Below, piece after piece: positions 9,038-18,511 of a stretch of 64,000 bases of DNA. Positions within the stretch are counted from its first letter, which is position 1. Every line of letters begins with the position of its first letter. Under the pieces are notes generated by a model. It was not told where the DNA came from. It worked only from the letters and a program-made list of their open reading frames with translations, and made no database searches. The translations under genes and the position numbers were made by a program. This DNA is from WTFY01 sp965220875 (GTDB lineage Bacteria; Pseudomonadota; Gammaproteobacteria; UBA4575), in contig OZ244849.1 in NCBI GenBank assembly GCA_965220875.1, positions 1,798,001 to 1,862,000 on the forward strand, in the 5' to 3' direction.

Positions 9038-10006
9038 TCAGAACTTGAGGAGAACAGAGCCCCACGTGAATCCACTGCCAAATGCTTCTAGCATTAATGT
9101 TTCACCTCTCTTTATTCTGCCATCACGTACCGCAACATCTAGTGCTAAAGGGATGGATGCTGCAGATGTGTTCCCATGCTCGGCAACAGTAACAATTACA
9201 CGCTCCATCGGCATTCTCAGTTTTCGTGCAGTTGCTTCAATGATACGGCTGTTTGCCTGGTGAGGAACCAGCCAGTCTATATCACTCTTGCTGATCCCAT
9301 TAGCCGTCAATGCTTCATCAACTAACTGTCCTAGTTTATTCACAGCCATTTTGAACACAGCATTACCTTCCATATAGACATAAGCCTCTCCTGCTTTGAG
9401 CTGCTCATAGCCTATCGATATACCATGCGGTACATGTAAGAGTTCTTCATAGCTCCCATCAGCGTGCAAATGTGTTGACATGATTCCAGGCCCTGAGTCT
9501 GCTTCTAGCACTACTGCGCCAGCTCCATCTCCAAACAGAACGCACGTACTTCGATCATTCCAGTCCAGGATACGTGATAAAGTTTCTGAGCCTACTACCA
9601 GAACACACCGCGTTTCGCCTGCGCGAATAAACTTATCAGCAATACTCAAGGCATACACGAACCCTGTACATACTGCCTGCACATCAAATGCCGGACATCC
9701 ATGAACATCAAGCTGTTTTTGCAACAAGCAGGCTGTTCCAGGAAATATTTTGTCTGCGGTAGTAGTTGCCAGAATTACCATGTCAATTTCGGAACTTGAT
9801 ATGCCTGCCATTTCGATCGCTTTACGAGATGCATGGAAAGCAAGATCACTGGTCGTTTCTGTATCTGCCGCAATATGGCGTTCCTTGATACCTGTCCTTT
9901 CCCGTATCCAAGTATCAGTTGTATCTACGATTTTCTCTAAGTCCTTGTTCGTGAGCAATTTCTCTGGCAAATAGCTACCGGTACCAGTTATCCTTGAATA
10001 AGTCAT
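9038..10006 (-). CDS. fabH: 3-oxoacyl-[ACP] synthase III
   Basis: A 322-residue condensing enzyme that starts fatty acid synthesis by joining acetyl-CoA to malonyl-ACP. The catalytic triad is visible: Cys in DVQAVCTGFVYAL, His in WLVPHQANSRI and Asn in EHGNTSAASIP. The ending GSGFTWGSVLLKF is typical. Its ATG overlaps the plsX stop by 4 nt (ATGA), so it is translationally coupled in the rpmF-plsX-fabH operon. Confidence 0.98.
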   Translation of the reverse strand: MTYSRITGTGSYLPEKLLTNKDLEKIVDTTDTWIRERTGIKERHIAADTETTSDLAFHASRKAIEMAGISSSEIDMVILATTTADKIFPGTACLLQKQLDVHGCPAFDVQAVCTGFVYALSIADKFIRAGETRCVLVVGSETLSRILDWNDRSTCVLFGDGAGAVVLEADSGPGIMSTHLHADGSYEELLHVPHGISIGYEQLKAGEAYVYMEGNAVFKMAVNKLGQLVDEALTANGISKSDIDWLVPHQANSRIIEATARKLRMPMERVIVTVAEHGNTSAASIPLALDVAVRDGRIKRGETLMLEAFGSGFTWGSVLLKF

Positions 10007-11028
10007 TGTGTACTGCTGCTTTCCAAATACGCTGCGATTCGGCTGTCGATTAGTCCGGGTACCTGCTTTACTGCTTCGACACGTGCAATATCGATTGCAT
10101 GCTGAAAGGAGTAGGCGTCAGCGCTTCCATGGCTTTTAATCACTACGCCACGAAGGCCTAACAAGCTCGCCCCATTATAACATCTTGGATCAATTCTCTG
10201 ACTGAATGATTTCAACACAGGGAGAGCGAGTAAGCCACAAAAACGAGTAAGCAAATTGCGGTCAAATTCCAGTTTGATGTAATGCGATATTGTTTTTGCA
10301 ACACCCTCACTGGCTTTTAGTGAGACATTGCCAACAAATCCATCACACACAACCACATTAACATCCCTGCAATATACGTCACCCCCCTCTACGTACCCAA
10401 TATAATTCAACCCACTCTGGCGCAGCATTTCATTTGCCTTTTTCACTTGTTCATTGCCCTTGATTTCCTCTTCTCCAATGTTAAGCAGCCCCACTTTTGG
10501 ATTGTTTATATCGTCTATGGCGGACGCTAAAACTGCTCCCATTACTGCAAACTGCAACAAATGCTCACTGCTACAGCCTATGTTAGCGCCTAAATCCAAC
10601 ATGTAAGTATGGCCAAAAATTGATGGAATCGTGCTAATAATTGCAGGCCGGTCAATACCAGACAATGTCTTCAGCACATAACGAGCAGTAGCCATTAATG
10701 CACCTGTATTTCCTGCACTAACACACGCGTCAGCTACTCCTTCCTTAACAAGGTTAATTGCTACGCGCATAGATGAGTCTTTTTTTGTGCGCAATGCGCG
10801 CGAGGGAGATTCGTTCATCTCAATGCACTGGCTGGCATGGTAGATCTTCAGCCTGGCATTAGAATGTGAATTGATTTTGCTTAGCTCAGATTCAATTAGC
10901 TCCCGGTCCCCTACCAAGATCAAGGAAGTGTCATTATTATTTTTCAAATACTCCACTGCTGCCTTGACAATTACGGGCACTCCAAAATCACCGCCCATCG
11001 CATCCAGTGAAACAGTGTAGTTGGACAC
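10003..11028 (-). CDS. plsX: Phosphate acyltransferase PlsX
   Basis: A 341-residue enzyme making acyl-phosphate from acyl-ACP, which PlsY uses to start phospholipid synthesis. Family motifs are present: DAMGGDFGVPVIVKAA at the start, VSAGNTGALMA, LDLGANIGCSSEHLLQFA, and VCDGFVGNVSLKASEG. The length is normal. It lies downstream of rpmF by 96 bp and overlaps fabH by 4 nt. Confidence 0.98.
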   Translation of the reverse strand: MSNYTVSLDAMGGDFGVPVIVKAAVEYLKNNNDTSLILVGDRELIESELSKINSHSNARLKIYHASQCIEMNESPSRALRTKKDSSMRVAINLVKEGVADACVSAGNTGALMATARYVLKTLSGIDRPAIISTIPSIFGHTYMLDLGANIGCSSEHLLQFAVMGAVLASAIDDINNPKVGLLNIGEEEIKGNEQVKKANEMLRQSGLNYIGYVEGGDVYCRDVNVVVCDGFVGNVSLKASEGVAKTISHYIKLEFDRNLLTRFCGLLALPVLKSFSQRIDPRCYNGASLLGLRGVVIKSHGSADAYSFQHAIDIARVEAVKQVPGLIDSRIAAYLESSSTQ

Positions 11029-11124
11029 TTTCTACCGTTGACTCAGCAAAGCCTATGGCAGATCAAACAGATAAGCATCAATAGCAAGATAAATATACTT
11101 GCTTAAAAGGCATTTAATAAATGG

Positions 11125-11322
11125 CTACTCTTCATCGTCTTCAAACTCTTCAGGCTTGAAAACTATCTGCCTTCCCCGATAGTATCCATCCGGGGTCACA
11201 TGATGGCGCAAATGAGTTTCACCGGTAGTGTGATCAATTGACAGCGTAGCAGTAGTGAGTGCGTCATGTGCCCTACGCATGTCTCTTTTTGAGCGTGTCT
11301 TCCTGTTTTTTTGTACTGCCAT
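11125..11322 (-). CDS. rpmF: 50S ribosomal protein L32
   Basis: A 65-residue ribosomal protein. The start MAVQKNRKTRSKRDMRRAH and the conserved H-HVTPDGYYRGRQIV are diagnostic. It has no zinc-ribbon cysteines, as in other gammaproteobacterial L32. The C-terminal tail FKPEEFEDDEE is an acidic extension of several residues beyond the E. coli protein. It sits between yceD and plsX in the standard order, 17 bp after the yceD stop. Confidence 0.97.
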   Translation of the reverse strand: MAVQKNRKTRSKRDMRRAHDALTTATLSIDHTTGETHLRHHVTPDGYYRGRQIVFKPEEFEDDEE

Positions 11323-11339
11323 GGCTTCTCCAAGAAAGT

Positions 11340-11858
11340 CTAGTATCTCAATTTAGCAAAAGGATTCCTTGTATCGTCTTCAGGTCTGCAGCAAGTGGCG
11401 AGCCACGCTACCACATCTTGGTTACATAGGGAAATTTCTTTGTGTTTTGGTGCAAGAGGAAAGGCCAATAACAGCTCATCTTCTACAAACTCAGTCAGCT
11501 TAATATCTTTACCTGAATATTCGTATAGATCGTAACCTTCAGTTTGTCCCACATTCGCCGCATGATCCTGTTTTAGGATTAGCTTCACAATCGGTCTTAA
11601 ACAAACCTCAAGTTCATCAAGACACCTGTCGCAGCGCAAGCCTAAAGTGCATATTATTTTCCCATCAACCTTGCAATGTCCAATACTCCCTCTAGAAAAA
11701 TTGAGGTCTATCTCGGCATCAGACCGTATTGAAACTGCTGCATGTTTTAAACGCGACATAGCAGCAACGGAAACCTGGCCAGTCAGGGCAAGGTTACATT
11801 CTGCTAAAACCTGAGGATCAAATCGAACTGGTAGATTTTGATTCTTATCATCAAGCAT
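11340..11858 (-). CDS. yceD: YceD (DUF177) family protein
   Basis: A 172-residue soluble protein. The signature CTLGLRCDRCLDELEV is the DUF177 core, and an acidic C-terminal part ends PFAKLRY. The family is encoded immediately before rpmF across bacteria and is linked to 23S rRNA processing or ribosome assembly; its biochemical activity is not settled. It is spaced 17 bp from rpmF and is probably co-transcribed. Confidence 0.92.
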   Translation of the reverse strand: MLDDKNQNLPVRFDPQVLAECNLALTGQVSVAAMSRLKHAAVSIRSDAEIDLNFSRGSIGHCKVDGKIICTLGLRCDRCLDELEVCLRPIVKLILKQDHAANVGQTEGYDLYEYSGKDIKLTEFVEDELLLAFPLAPKHKEISLCNQDVVAWLATCCRPEDDTRNPFAKLRY

Positions 11859-11891
11859 TTTTACTAAATCATGTACATTCTTGGCAATTAT

Positions 11892-12875
11892 TTACCGAAC
11901 TACAGGATGGAAAAATGTTTCTCGAATTGGAGCAAAAAAAGTACTTCCCAGCTTTCTGGCAAATTTCTGCAGGACGTCTTCCCTGTAAGTATAATCATGG
12001 ATCTCTTCTACCCCTACAACTTCACGCGCAACATAGCTTGCACTCCCAAATCCATCAACCAGCCCAAGTTCAAGTGCCTGGGCACCTGTCCATACCAAAC
12101 CACTGAAAATCTTTGCATCACTTGCCAGTCGATCACCTCTACCCTCAATCACAGCGTCGATAAACTGCTGGTGAATCTCATCTAGAAGCATCTGCATGTG
12201 ATCCTTCTCCAGTTCGTCCTGTGGTGAAAAGGGGTCCATAAAGCCTTTATGCTCTCCCGCAGTCATAATCCTGCGTTCTATGCCAAGTTTATCCATTGCA
12301 TCTACGAATCCAAAACCATCCTGACGAACACCAATTGAACCTACAATACTCGCTTTATCAGCATATATCTTGTCCGCAGCAACTGCGGCATACACTCCAC
12401 CCGAGGCACAAATATCGGCAACCACCGCATACAGCGGTTTTTCTGGATAAAGACCGCGAAGGCGTGAAATCTCATGATTGATATAGTTAGCATGTACAGG
12501 GCTGCCACCGGGGCTGTTAATCCTCAATATCACCGCAGCCGACCTTTCATTCTCAAATGCTGCGCGTAATCCTGAAACGACATTATCGGCACTTGCATTT
12601 TCACCGTCAGCAATGATGCCTGTGAGTTCAACCAATGCAGTATGCCTGCCTGCTGTAAACATATTAGAAAAATTCCAATCCATCATACCGATCAAAAATA
12701 TACCAACATACGCAAACCCAAGTAGTTTAAAAAAGATTCCCCAACGACGTGCCCGCTTTTGCTCTTTAAGTCCTGCATTAGCAAGACTTGTGATAACTTC
12801 CCTTTCCCAAGATGCCGCATCCCGCACATTATGCTTCTTACTAGAAGGCGCACCTAAATTGATTTCGGGTTCCAT
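11892..12875 (-). CDS. sppA: S49-family signal peptide peptidase (SppA-like)
   Basis: A 327-residue inner-membrane serine protease that degrades cleaved signal peptides. One membrane segment lies near residues 45-62 (FFKLLGFAYVGIFLIGMM). The catalytic Ser is in ICASGGVYAAVAADKI and the Lys general base is most likely in GEHKGFMDPFSP. RINSPGGSPV is the conserved oxyanion-side motif. It is the short, single-domain form rather than the 600-residue E. coli SppA. It sits between rluC and yceD. In many gammaproteobacteria a HAD phosphatase gene lies between rluC and sppA; here the gap is only 59 bp. Confidence 0.9.
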   Translation of the reverse strand: MEPEINLGAPSSKKHNVRDAASWEREVITSLANAGLKEQKRARRWGIFFKLLGFAYVGIFLIGMMDWNFSNMFTAGRHTALVELTGIIADGENASADNVVSGLRAAFENERSAAVILRINSPGGSPVHANYINHEISRLRGLYPEKPLYAVVADICASGGVYAAVAADKIYADKASIVGSIGVRQDGFGFVDAMDKLGIERRIMTAGEHKGFMDPFSPQDELEKDHMQMLLDEIHQQFIDAVIEGRGDRLASDAKIFSGLVWTGAQALELGLVDGFGSASYVAREVVGVEEIHDYTYREDVLQKFARKLGSTFFAPIRETFFHPVVR

Positions 12876-12934
12876 ACCAAGCTTCTATAAAATCTTATAA
12901 GTATTCGATAAATATTATATAACTTACTGATATT

Positions 12935-13882
12935 CTATATTTTATTTAGATATCTTTTTAATTCCTCGTCCATAGGTGCAGTTATAGCATATTTCATACC
13001 ATTGCTTCGACACTCAAATGCAACCCTAGTAGCATGCAGGAACATTCGACTGAGTCCATTTTTTCTACATGTTCGATTAAATGCGAAGTCTCCATATTTC
13101 CTGTCACCTGCGACAGGATGACCCATTTGAGCGGCATGAATGCGAATCTGATGCGTTCTACCAGTGCTGATTCTGGCTCTAATCAAGGAATGTTCTGAAA
13201 ATACTTTTTGTAGTGAAAAACTTGTTACTGCAGTCCTGAACTGGCTAGCCTGATGAGGTTCGACGAGATTTCCTGGCTTGTCACGCTTTATCTTCAAAGG
13301 TTTAAATATTGTCTCATCATTGTGCTTCCACTGCCCTCTTACAAGTGCCAAATACTCCTTTTCTACGCTTCGGGTTCTAAGCAACTCATGCACTTCACTT
13401 AAAATATTCCTGTTTTTTGCTACAAGCAAGCATCCGCTCGTTCCTCGATCAAGCCTATGTACCAATTCCAGAAACGTTGCATGTGGACGTGCAGCACGTA
13501 AAACCTCAATTACTCCGAATGAAACTTTGGAACCCGGATGAACTGCCATTCCTGCAGGCTTATTGATTGCAATGATTGACTCATCTTCATACAAAATTGA
13601 AGATTGGATGAGTTTGACAAGATTGTCTGCTATCGTAGCTGCCTTTTTAGTAGCCAGGCGAAGAGCAGGAACCAAAACCTTGTCTTGTGTTTTAAGCCGG
13701 TGGGTTTGCTTTACGCGTTTACCATTTACCTTTATCTTCCCCGTGCGTATCAGTCTATACACATGGCTCTTTGGCACTCCCTTCAGCCTGGAAAACAGAA
13801 AATTGTCAATCCTTTGGCCATACCCGTCAGACTCAACTACATATGTGAGTTCACTAATATTCGAAAGAGAACTTGTGCTCAA
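12935..13882 (-). CDS. rluC: 23S rRNA pseudouridine synthase RluC
   Basis: A 315-residue RNA-modifying enzyme. An N-terminal S4 RNA-binding domain covers about residues 20-75 (QRIDNFLFSRLKGVPKSHVYRLIRTG read in parts). The catalytic domain carries HRLDRGTSGCLLVAK with the essential Asp, followed by GRTHQIRIHAAQMGHPVAGD. In E. coli the enzyme modifies U955, U2504 and U2580. The divergent rne gene 395 bp away is the classical gammaproteobacterial arrangement, which supports RluC over RluD. Confidence 0.93.
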   Translation of the reverse strand: MSTSSLSNISELTYVVESDGYGQRIDNFLFSRLKGVPKSHVYRLIRTGKIKVNGKRVKQTHRLKTQDKVLVPALRLATKKAATIADNLVKLIQSSILYEDESIIAINKPAGMAVHPGSKVSFGVIEVLRAARPHATFLELVHRLDRGTSGCLLVAKNRNILSEVHELLRTRSVEKEYLALVRGQWKHNDETIFKPLKIKRDKPGNLVEPHQASQFRTAVTSFSLQKVFSEHSLIRARISTGRTHQIRIHAAQMGHPVAGDRKYGDFAFNRTCRKNGLSRMFLHATRVAFECRSNGMKYAITAPMDEELKRYLNKI

Positions 13883-14277
13883 CTCATGTATGGCTTATCT
13901 GGGTTTCGAAAAGTGCAAGTGCTTCTACTGGGCATCTTGTTAATTTCATAATAGTTACGTAACATTGTCCAGTATAGTGTCAACAGCGCAAAGCACATTT
14001 GCCTATTACTCTTTGAATTTAGCTTCATAGCTTGTTGAGTTCCCAAAGTGCTATGAAAGCAACTACAGCACCTGGCGGTCAACTTAAGATACTCTTGAAT
14101 TACAGTTAGAGTGCCTCAGTGCAAAAATGAATAGTTTTACAAGTTTCACATTCCATTTCTTCCTTAGGTCCCTCTCCTCGGACACTATAGGATCAGTTTA
14201 TATATGCTATTTCGGACCAATTATGGAGAAGTATATTCCTGGGTCTCAAGGAAAATGGACTTTAGACAGAGTTAAGT
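13883..14277 (+). other. rluC-rne intergenic region, probable rne leader
   Basis: A 395-bp region between divergent rluC and rne has no convincing gene. In enterics the rne transcript has a long 5' leader that mediates RNase E autoregulation, and the length here would allow one. I see no specific hairpin I can match with confidence. Promoters for both genes must lie here, but I could not place them. Confidence 0.4.
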
Positions 14278-16221
14278 ATGAAAAGAATTTTAATCAACGC
14301 GACACAGCAAGAAGAATTGCGGGTCGGTATGGTCGATGGACAAAAGTTATACGATCTAGATATCGAACTACCCTCTCGAAGTCAGAAGAAAGGCAACATT
14401 TACAAAGGAGTAATTACCCGGGTCCAACCCAGTCTTGAGGCAGCATTCGTCAATTACAGTGCTGAAAGACATGGGTTCCTCCCGTTCAAGGAAATTGCTC
14501 GTGACTTCCTGAAAAACTCCACAAACGGCAACAGCGACCGTGTTCCAATCAGAAACCTGATCTCTGAAGGACAGGAAATTGTGGTACAGGTTGAGCGTGA
14601 AGAACGCGGCAACAAAGGCGCTGCACTCACAACTTATATCAGTTTAGCTGGTCGCTACTTGGTACTCATGCCAAATAACCCACGTGCTAGTGGAGTGTCT
14701 CGCCGTATTGAGGGCGATGACCGCGATGAAATTCGAGGCATACTTTCACAACTCAAATTCCCGAAAGGAATGGGTGTGATAGTGCGCACAGCAGGTGTCG
14801 GACACTCCTCTGAAGAGCTTCAATGGGATTTAGACTATCTTCAGCAAGTCTACTCGGCAATTAATTCTGCCGCTGACTCAAAAAGTAAACCATTTTTAAT
14901 TTATCAAGAAAGTAACGTCATCATTCGTGCACTTCGTGATCACCTAAGAAATGACATCAGTGAAATTATAATTGATGATCTGGACGTATTTAATGATGCA
15001 AAGAAGTTCATTGAACAGGTCATGCCTCACAACCTCAGAAAACTGAAACATTATGAGGATCATGTCCCGCTATTCAACCGGTACCAGATCGAATCTCAGA
15101 TCGAGTCGGCATTTGAACGTGAAGTCTTGTTACCTTCTGGCGGCTCTATGGTCATCGACCATACAGAAGCTATGATTTGTATTGATATTAACTCTGCAAA
15201 AGCAACTAAAGGAGGTGATATTGAGGAAACTGCATTCAATACTAACCTCGAAGCGGCAGATGAGGTTGCAAGACAACTTCGGTTACGCGACCTAGGTGGT
15301 TTGATCATCATTGATTTCATTGACATGTTGTCAGACAAAAACCGGCGTGAAGTTGAGAAGTGTTTGCATGAGGCACTGAAAATTGACCGTGCACGTGTGC
15401 AGCTGAGCCGCATATCTCAATTCGGCCTACTTGAGATGTCCAGACAGAGATTGCGCCCTTCACTGGAAGAGTCAAGCCAGATTGTATGTCCTCGCTGCAC
15501 TGGTCACGGTACGATTAGAAGCATAGAGTCGCTTGCCCTGGCAGTTCTTCGCCTCATAGAAGAAGAGGCAATGAAAGAAAAAACCAGCAAGGTCATCGCT
15601 AAACTTCCTGTTGAGGTAACAAGCTTTCTACTCAACGAAAAGCGTCATGGAATCAGCGAGATAGAATCGCGTCATGCCGTACAGCTAGTGATAGTTCCAG
15701 ATCCCAATCTAGAAACACCGCACTATTCTGTGGAAAGAATCCGTGATCAAGGCAGGAAAACAGCCGATAAATCAAGTTATGAACATATCTCCCATGAGGA
15801 ACCCAGTATTAATTTGACCAGACCGGCGCCAGTGACTGAACAGCCTGCAGTAAAGTCCATACATTCCATAATACAGACACCTTTTCCACAATCTGAAACT
15901 TCTCAAAATGTTCAAAAGCAGAGTATTTGGACAAATATTATGTCTTGGTTCGCAAGTGATAATAATAATTCACCACAAGCGGCTGGAAATACCAAGCCTA
16001 AAGCAGACTCAAGCAACAATAAAAGCAATGCAAACCGTCAAACCGGTGTGCAGAAGAGAAGAAGTTCACGTAATCGCTCCCGTGGCGCTAACAGGCGCAA
16101 AAGTAACCCTCTCAAGAAGCAGCATGAAAGTAAGCCCAATACTCAGGGTCGTAACAAGGCCAGCCAAAGCACAACTCTAGAAAGTGCTACTGAGACAGAT
16201 AGCCCTTCGCCTAACAAATGA
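14278..16221 (+). CDS. rne: Ribonuclease E (short form)
   Basis: A 647-residue endoribonuclease central to mRNA decay and rRNA/tRNA processing. The start MKRILINATQQEELRV and YDLDIELPSR are typical of RNase E. The S1 domain follows (GNIYKGVITRVQPSLEAAFV), then the DNase I-like domain with the catalytic Asp residues (ICIDINSAKATKG and IIIDFIDM), and the zinc-link CPRCTGHG near residue 405. The C-terminal part from about residue 510 is a short, low-complexity, Arg/Lys/Ser/Asn-rich tail (KRRSSRNRSRGANRRK). That is much shorter than the roughly 500-residue degradosome scaffold of E. coli RNase E, so partner binding is probably reduced to RNA contacts. Confidence 0.95.
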   Translation: MKRILINATQQEELRVGMVDGQKLYDLDIELPSRSQKKGNIYKGVITRVQPSLEAAFVNYSAERHGFLPFKEIARDFLKNSTNGNSDRVPIRNLISEGQEIVVQVEREERGNKGAALTTYISLAGRYLVLMPNNPRASGVSRRIEGDDRDEIRGILSQLKFPKGMGVIVRTAGVGHSSEELQWDLDYLQQVYSAINSAADSKSKPFLIYQESNVIIRALRDHLRNDISEIIIDDLDVFNDAKKFIEQVMPHNLRKLKHYEDHVPLFNRYQIESQIESAFEREVLLPSGGSMVIDHTEAMICIDINSAKATKGGDIEETAFNTNLEAADEVARQLRLRDLGGLIIIDFIDMLSDKNRREVEKCLHEALKIDRARVQLSRISQFGLLEMSRQRLRPSLEESSQIVCPRCTGHGTIRSIESLALAVLRLIEEEAMKEKTSKVIAKLPVEVTSFLLNEKRHGISEIESRHAVQLVIVPDPNLETPHYSVERIRDQGRKTADKSSYEHISHEEPSINLTRPAPVTEQPAVKSIHSIIQTPFPQSETSQNVQKQSIWTNIMSWFASDNNNSPQAAGNTKPKADSSNNKSNANRQTGVQKRRSSRNRSRGANRRKSNPLKKQHESKPNTQGRNKASQSTTLESATETDSPSPNK

Positions 16222-16267
16222 AAAGTAAAGTGGAAGGATTTTTCTGCTCAAAGCTAGTCCCCACAGC

Positions 16268-16798
16268 CTAGGAAACCCCTACAGTTGATACAAGCGCGTG
16301 ATGCTTGCGAATATATTCAAGAAGACCGCTGCAAGCATCCTCAATTAGATCGAGTACAACTTCGAATCCTTTCTGAGTGCCGTAATAAGGATCAGGCACT
16401 TCGATGTGCTTTCGGGTCTGAGTAAAATTCATGAATAGCTGAATTCTACATTGCTCGCTGTTCATGCAAACTTTTAGCAGATCTTTCATGTTTTGATTAT
16501 CCATCGCCAGAATGTATTCATATTTTACAAAGTCTGAAACATCAATTTTTCTAGCTCTCAAATGTTTTAAATCATAAACTCGTTTAGCAGCTGCAGCCGT
16601 AGCTCTTGGATCAGGGGGCTCACCTGTGTGATATGCGTGAGTGCCAGCTGAATCGACTTCAATGAAGTGTTGCAAAGACTGGTCTTGGACAAGTTTGCTA
16701 AAAACCCCATGTGCTGTAGGAGACCGGCAAATATTGCCTGTACAGACAAATAGCACGCAAACTTTTCTAGGTTTCTCTTGACCCCGGTTGAATCCCAA
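16268..16798 (-). CDS. Low-molecular-weight protein-tyrosine phosphatase
   Basis: A 176-residue cytosolic phosphatase. The P-loop is VLFVCTGNICRSPTAHG (C-x5-R-S) near residue 20, and the acid Asp is in VPDPYYG near residue 130. The length is normal. It converges with rne, with 46 bp between stops. No tyrosine kinase or exopolysaccharide genes are near, so its target is unknown. Confidence 0.92.
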   Translation of the reverse strand: MGFNRGQEKPRKVCVLFVCTGNICRSPTAHGVFSKLVQDQSLQHFIEVDSAGTHAYHTGEPPDPRATAAAAKRVYDLKHLRARKIDVSDFVKYEYILAMDNQNMKDLLKVCMNSEQCRIQLFMNFTQTRKHIEVPDPYYGTQKGFEVVLDLIEDACSGLLEYIRKHHALVSTVGVS

Positions 16799-16819
16799 AA
16801 TACACCTGCAATGGAAGCA

Positions 16820-17053
16820 CTATTTTCGAAACAAGGCCTTAAGTATCAGCCTTCCGCATGTAAGCCCCAAGAACCATGTAAAAGCAATTTTCCATGCATC
16901 CGAAAATTCAAGATTTTTTGCACTTTGATAATATGCTTTTACCTCTCCACTCTGAACCTTGTTCAGATACAGCATATCTGCGGGCACAAGTAGAAATGCA
17001 ATGATTAATGATACACCAAGAAATACCAGGTGAATTTTAATCAAACGCTGCAT
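16820..17053 (-). CDS. Small two-segment membrane protein, unknown
   Basis: A 77-residue protein I do not recognise. It has hydrophobic segments at about residues 7-28 (HLVFLGVSLIIAFLLVPADML) and 50-66 (AWKIAFTWFLGLTCG), with a basic C-terminus (LKALFRK), so it is probably an inner-membrane protein. No good Shine-Dalgarno precedes the ATG. It lies 18 bp after the pyrC stop on the same strand and 21 bp before the phosphatase, so it may be read through from pyrC. Confidence 0.5.
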   Translation of the reverse strand: MQRLIKIHLVFLGVSLIIAFLLVPADMLYLNKVQSGEVKAYYQSAKNLEFSDAWKIAFTWFLGLTCGRLILKALFRK

Positions 17054-17071
17054 TTAAATAGGGGGGGTCAC

Positions 17072-18409
17072 TCAACGGGAAAATACTAGCGGCTCGCCAT
17101 AGAAGGGGATTTCAGAAAATTGACCACTTTTATAGACAATTTGACCATTCAGAATTGTCGTGTCTATAGTTGAGCGAAATGTATAGCCATTGAAAGGTGA
17201 CCACTTGCATTTGTACAGTATGCTGTCCTCTGTAACCTTAAATGACTTACTGGTATCTATCAAAACCAGGTCTGCAATATAATCTTCTTCAACAAATCCA
17301 CGGTCCAGAATTGAAAATCTCCTGGCTACATTGTGACTGGTTTTCTCAACAATTTTCTCTAAGCTCAGCACGCCATCATGGTAATGTTCTAGCAGGCTCA
17401 GCAAGGCATGCTGCACGAGAGGTATCCCGGCCGGAGAAGCGAGATAGTTTCTAGACTTTTCATAAATCGCATGTGGGGCATGGTCAGTAGCGATCACATC
17501 AATTCGATCTTCCATGACACCACGTAAAAGCCCCTTCTGGTCACTAGCCGATTTAATAGCTGGATTACATTTTATAAGTGCCCCATGAACGGCATAATCT
17601 GCAGCATTAAAAAATAGGTGATGTACACATGCCTCTGAAGTAATGGACTTTTTTGCTATATCACCTCGTGAAAACAGTTCCAGTTCTCTAGCAGTTGAAA
17701 TATGTAAGACATGCAGCTGCGTTCCATACTTTCTTGCCAAATTGACAGCTTTCTGGCTAGATGAGTAGCAAGCTTCTTCTGACCGAATTACTGGATGAAA
17801 TTCAATGGGAATATCGTCTCCATATTTGTCCATATATTTTTGAAGATTTCGTTTGATTATAGGGGTATCCTCACAATGCGTTATAACTGGAACAGGTGCA
17901 TACCTGAAAATACCTTCTAGGGCATCTTGACTGTCTACCAGCATGTCACCGGTGGAAGCTCCCATGAATACCTTGACTCCGCAGGCAAGATTTTTGGGTA
18001 CTCGTTTAATTTCCTCCAAATTGGTGTTGCTCGTACCCATGTAGAACGCATAATTTGCCCGTGCTCGTTGCAGTGCCGCCTGGTATTTTTTCTGTAATAA
18101 CTCGACAGTTAAAGTGGGCGGGCTTACATTTGGCATGTCCATAAAGCTAGTTATTCCGCCTGCAATTGCTGCAAGTGATTCTGTAGCTATGTCTCCCTTA
18201 TGGGTCAGACCAGGTTCACGGAAATGAACTTGGTCGTCAATCATCCCAGGAATCAAGAACTTGCCTTTAGCGTCAATTAGGCGCTTAGCCTGCTGATGCA
18301 GCAAGTCCCCTCCGACTTGCTTGATCCTTTTTCCCTTGATCAAGACATCTTTTTCAGAAATATCATGATTATTGACAATGCTACAGTTTGTAATTAAGAG
18401 GTCGTACAT
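17072..18409 (-). CDS. pyrC: Dihydroorotase, class I type
   Basis: A 445-residue amidohydrolase of pyrimidine synthesis that interconverts carbamoyl-aspartate and dihydroorotate. Metal-site features are visible: DDQVHFREPGLTHKGD near residue 58, the carboxylated Lys in GVKVFMGAS, His in VITHCED and LHVLHIST, and the Asp in ATDHAPH. The usual DxHxHxR start reads D-D-Q-V-H-F-R, with Gln where the first His normally lies. I associate this variant with a dihydroorotase subgroup common in Bacteroidetes. Most gammaproteobacteria use the shorter class II enzyme, so the gene may be acquired. Hydantoinase or allantoinase is less likely. No other pyrimidine gene is adjacent. Confidence 0.82.
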   Translation of the reverse strand: MYDLLITNCSIVNNHDISEKDVLIKGKRIKQVGGDLLHQQAKRLIDAKGKFLIPGMIDDQVHFREPGLTHKGDIATESLAAIAGGITSFMDMPNVSPPTLTVELLQKKYQAALQRARANYAFYMGTSNTNLEEIKRVPKNLACGVKVFMGASTGDMLVDSQDALEGIFRYAPVPVITHCEDTPIIKRNLQKYMDKYGDDIPIEFHPVIRSEEACYSSSQKAVNLARKYGTQLHVLHISTARELELFSRGDIAKKSITSEACVHHLFFNAADYAVHGALIKCNPAIKSASDQKGLLRGVMEDRIDVIATDHAPHAIYEKSRNYLASPAGIPLVQHALLSLLEHYHDGVLSLEKIVEKTSHNVARRFSILDRGFVEEDYIADLVLIDTSKSFKVTEDSILYKCKWSPFNGYTFRSTIDTTILNGQIVYKSGQFSEIPFYGEPLVFSR

Positions 18410-18511
18410 TAGGTATACTTGTGATTAAACTTTTTGAGATCAAATGGTTAAATGAAGAAATTCAATTATAGTCTAATTAAGAAGTATTGGATTTTTTGAA
18501 AATTTGAGCAT

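Noticed and set aside
14127..14438. Open frame overlapping the start of rne
   Set aside because: It overlaps the strongly supported rne start in another frame and its product resembles no known protein; its second half is only rne DNA read out of frame.
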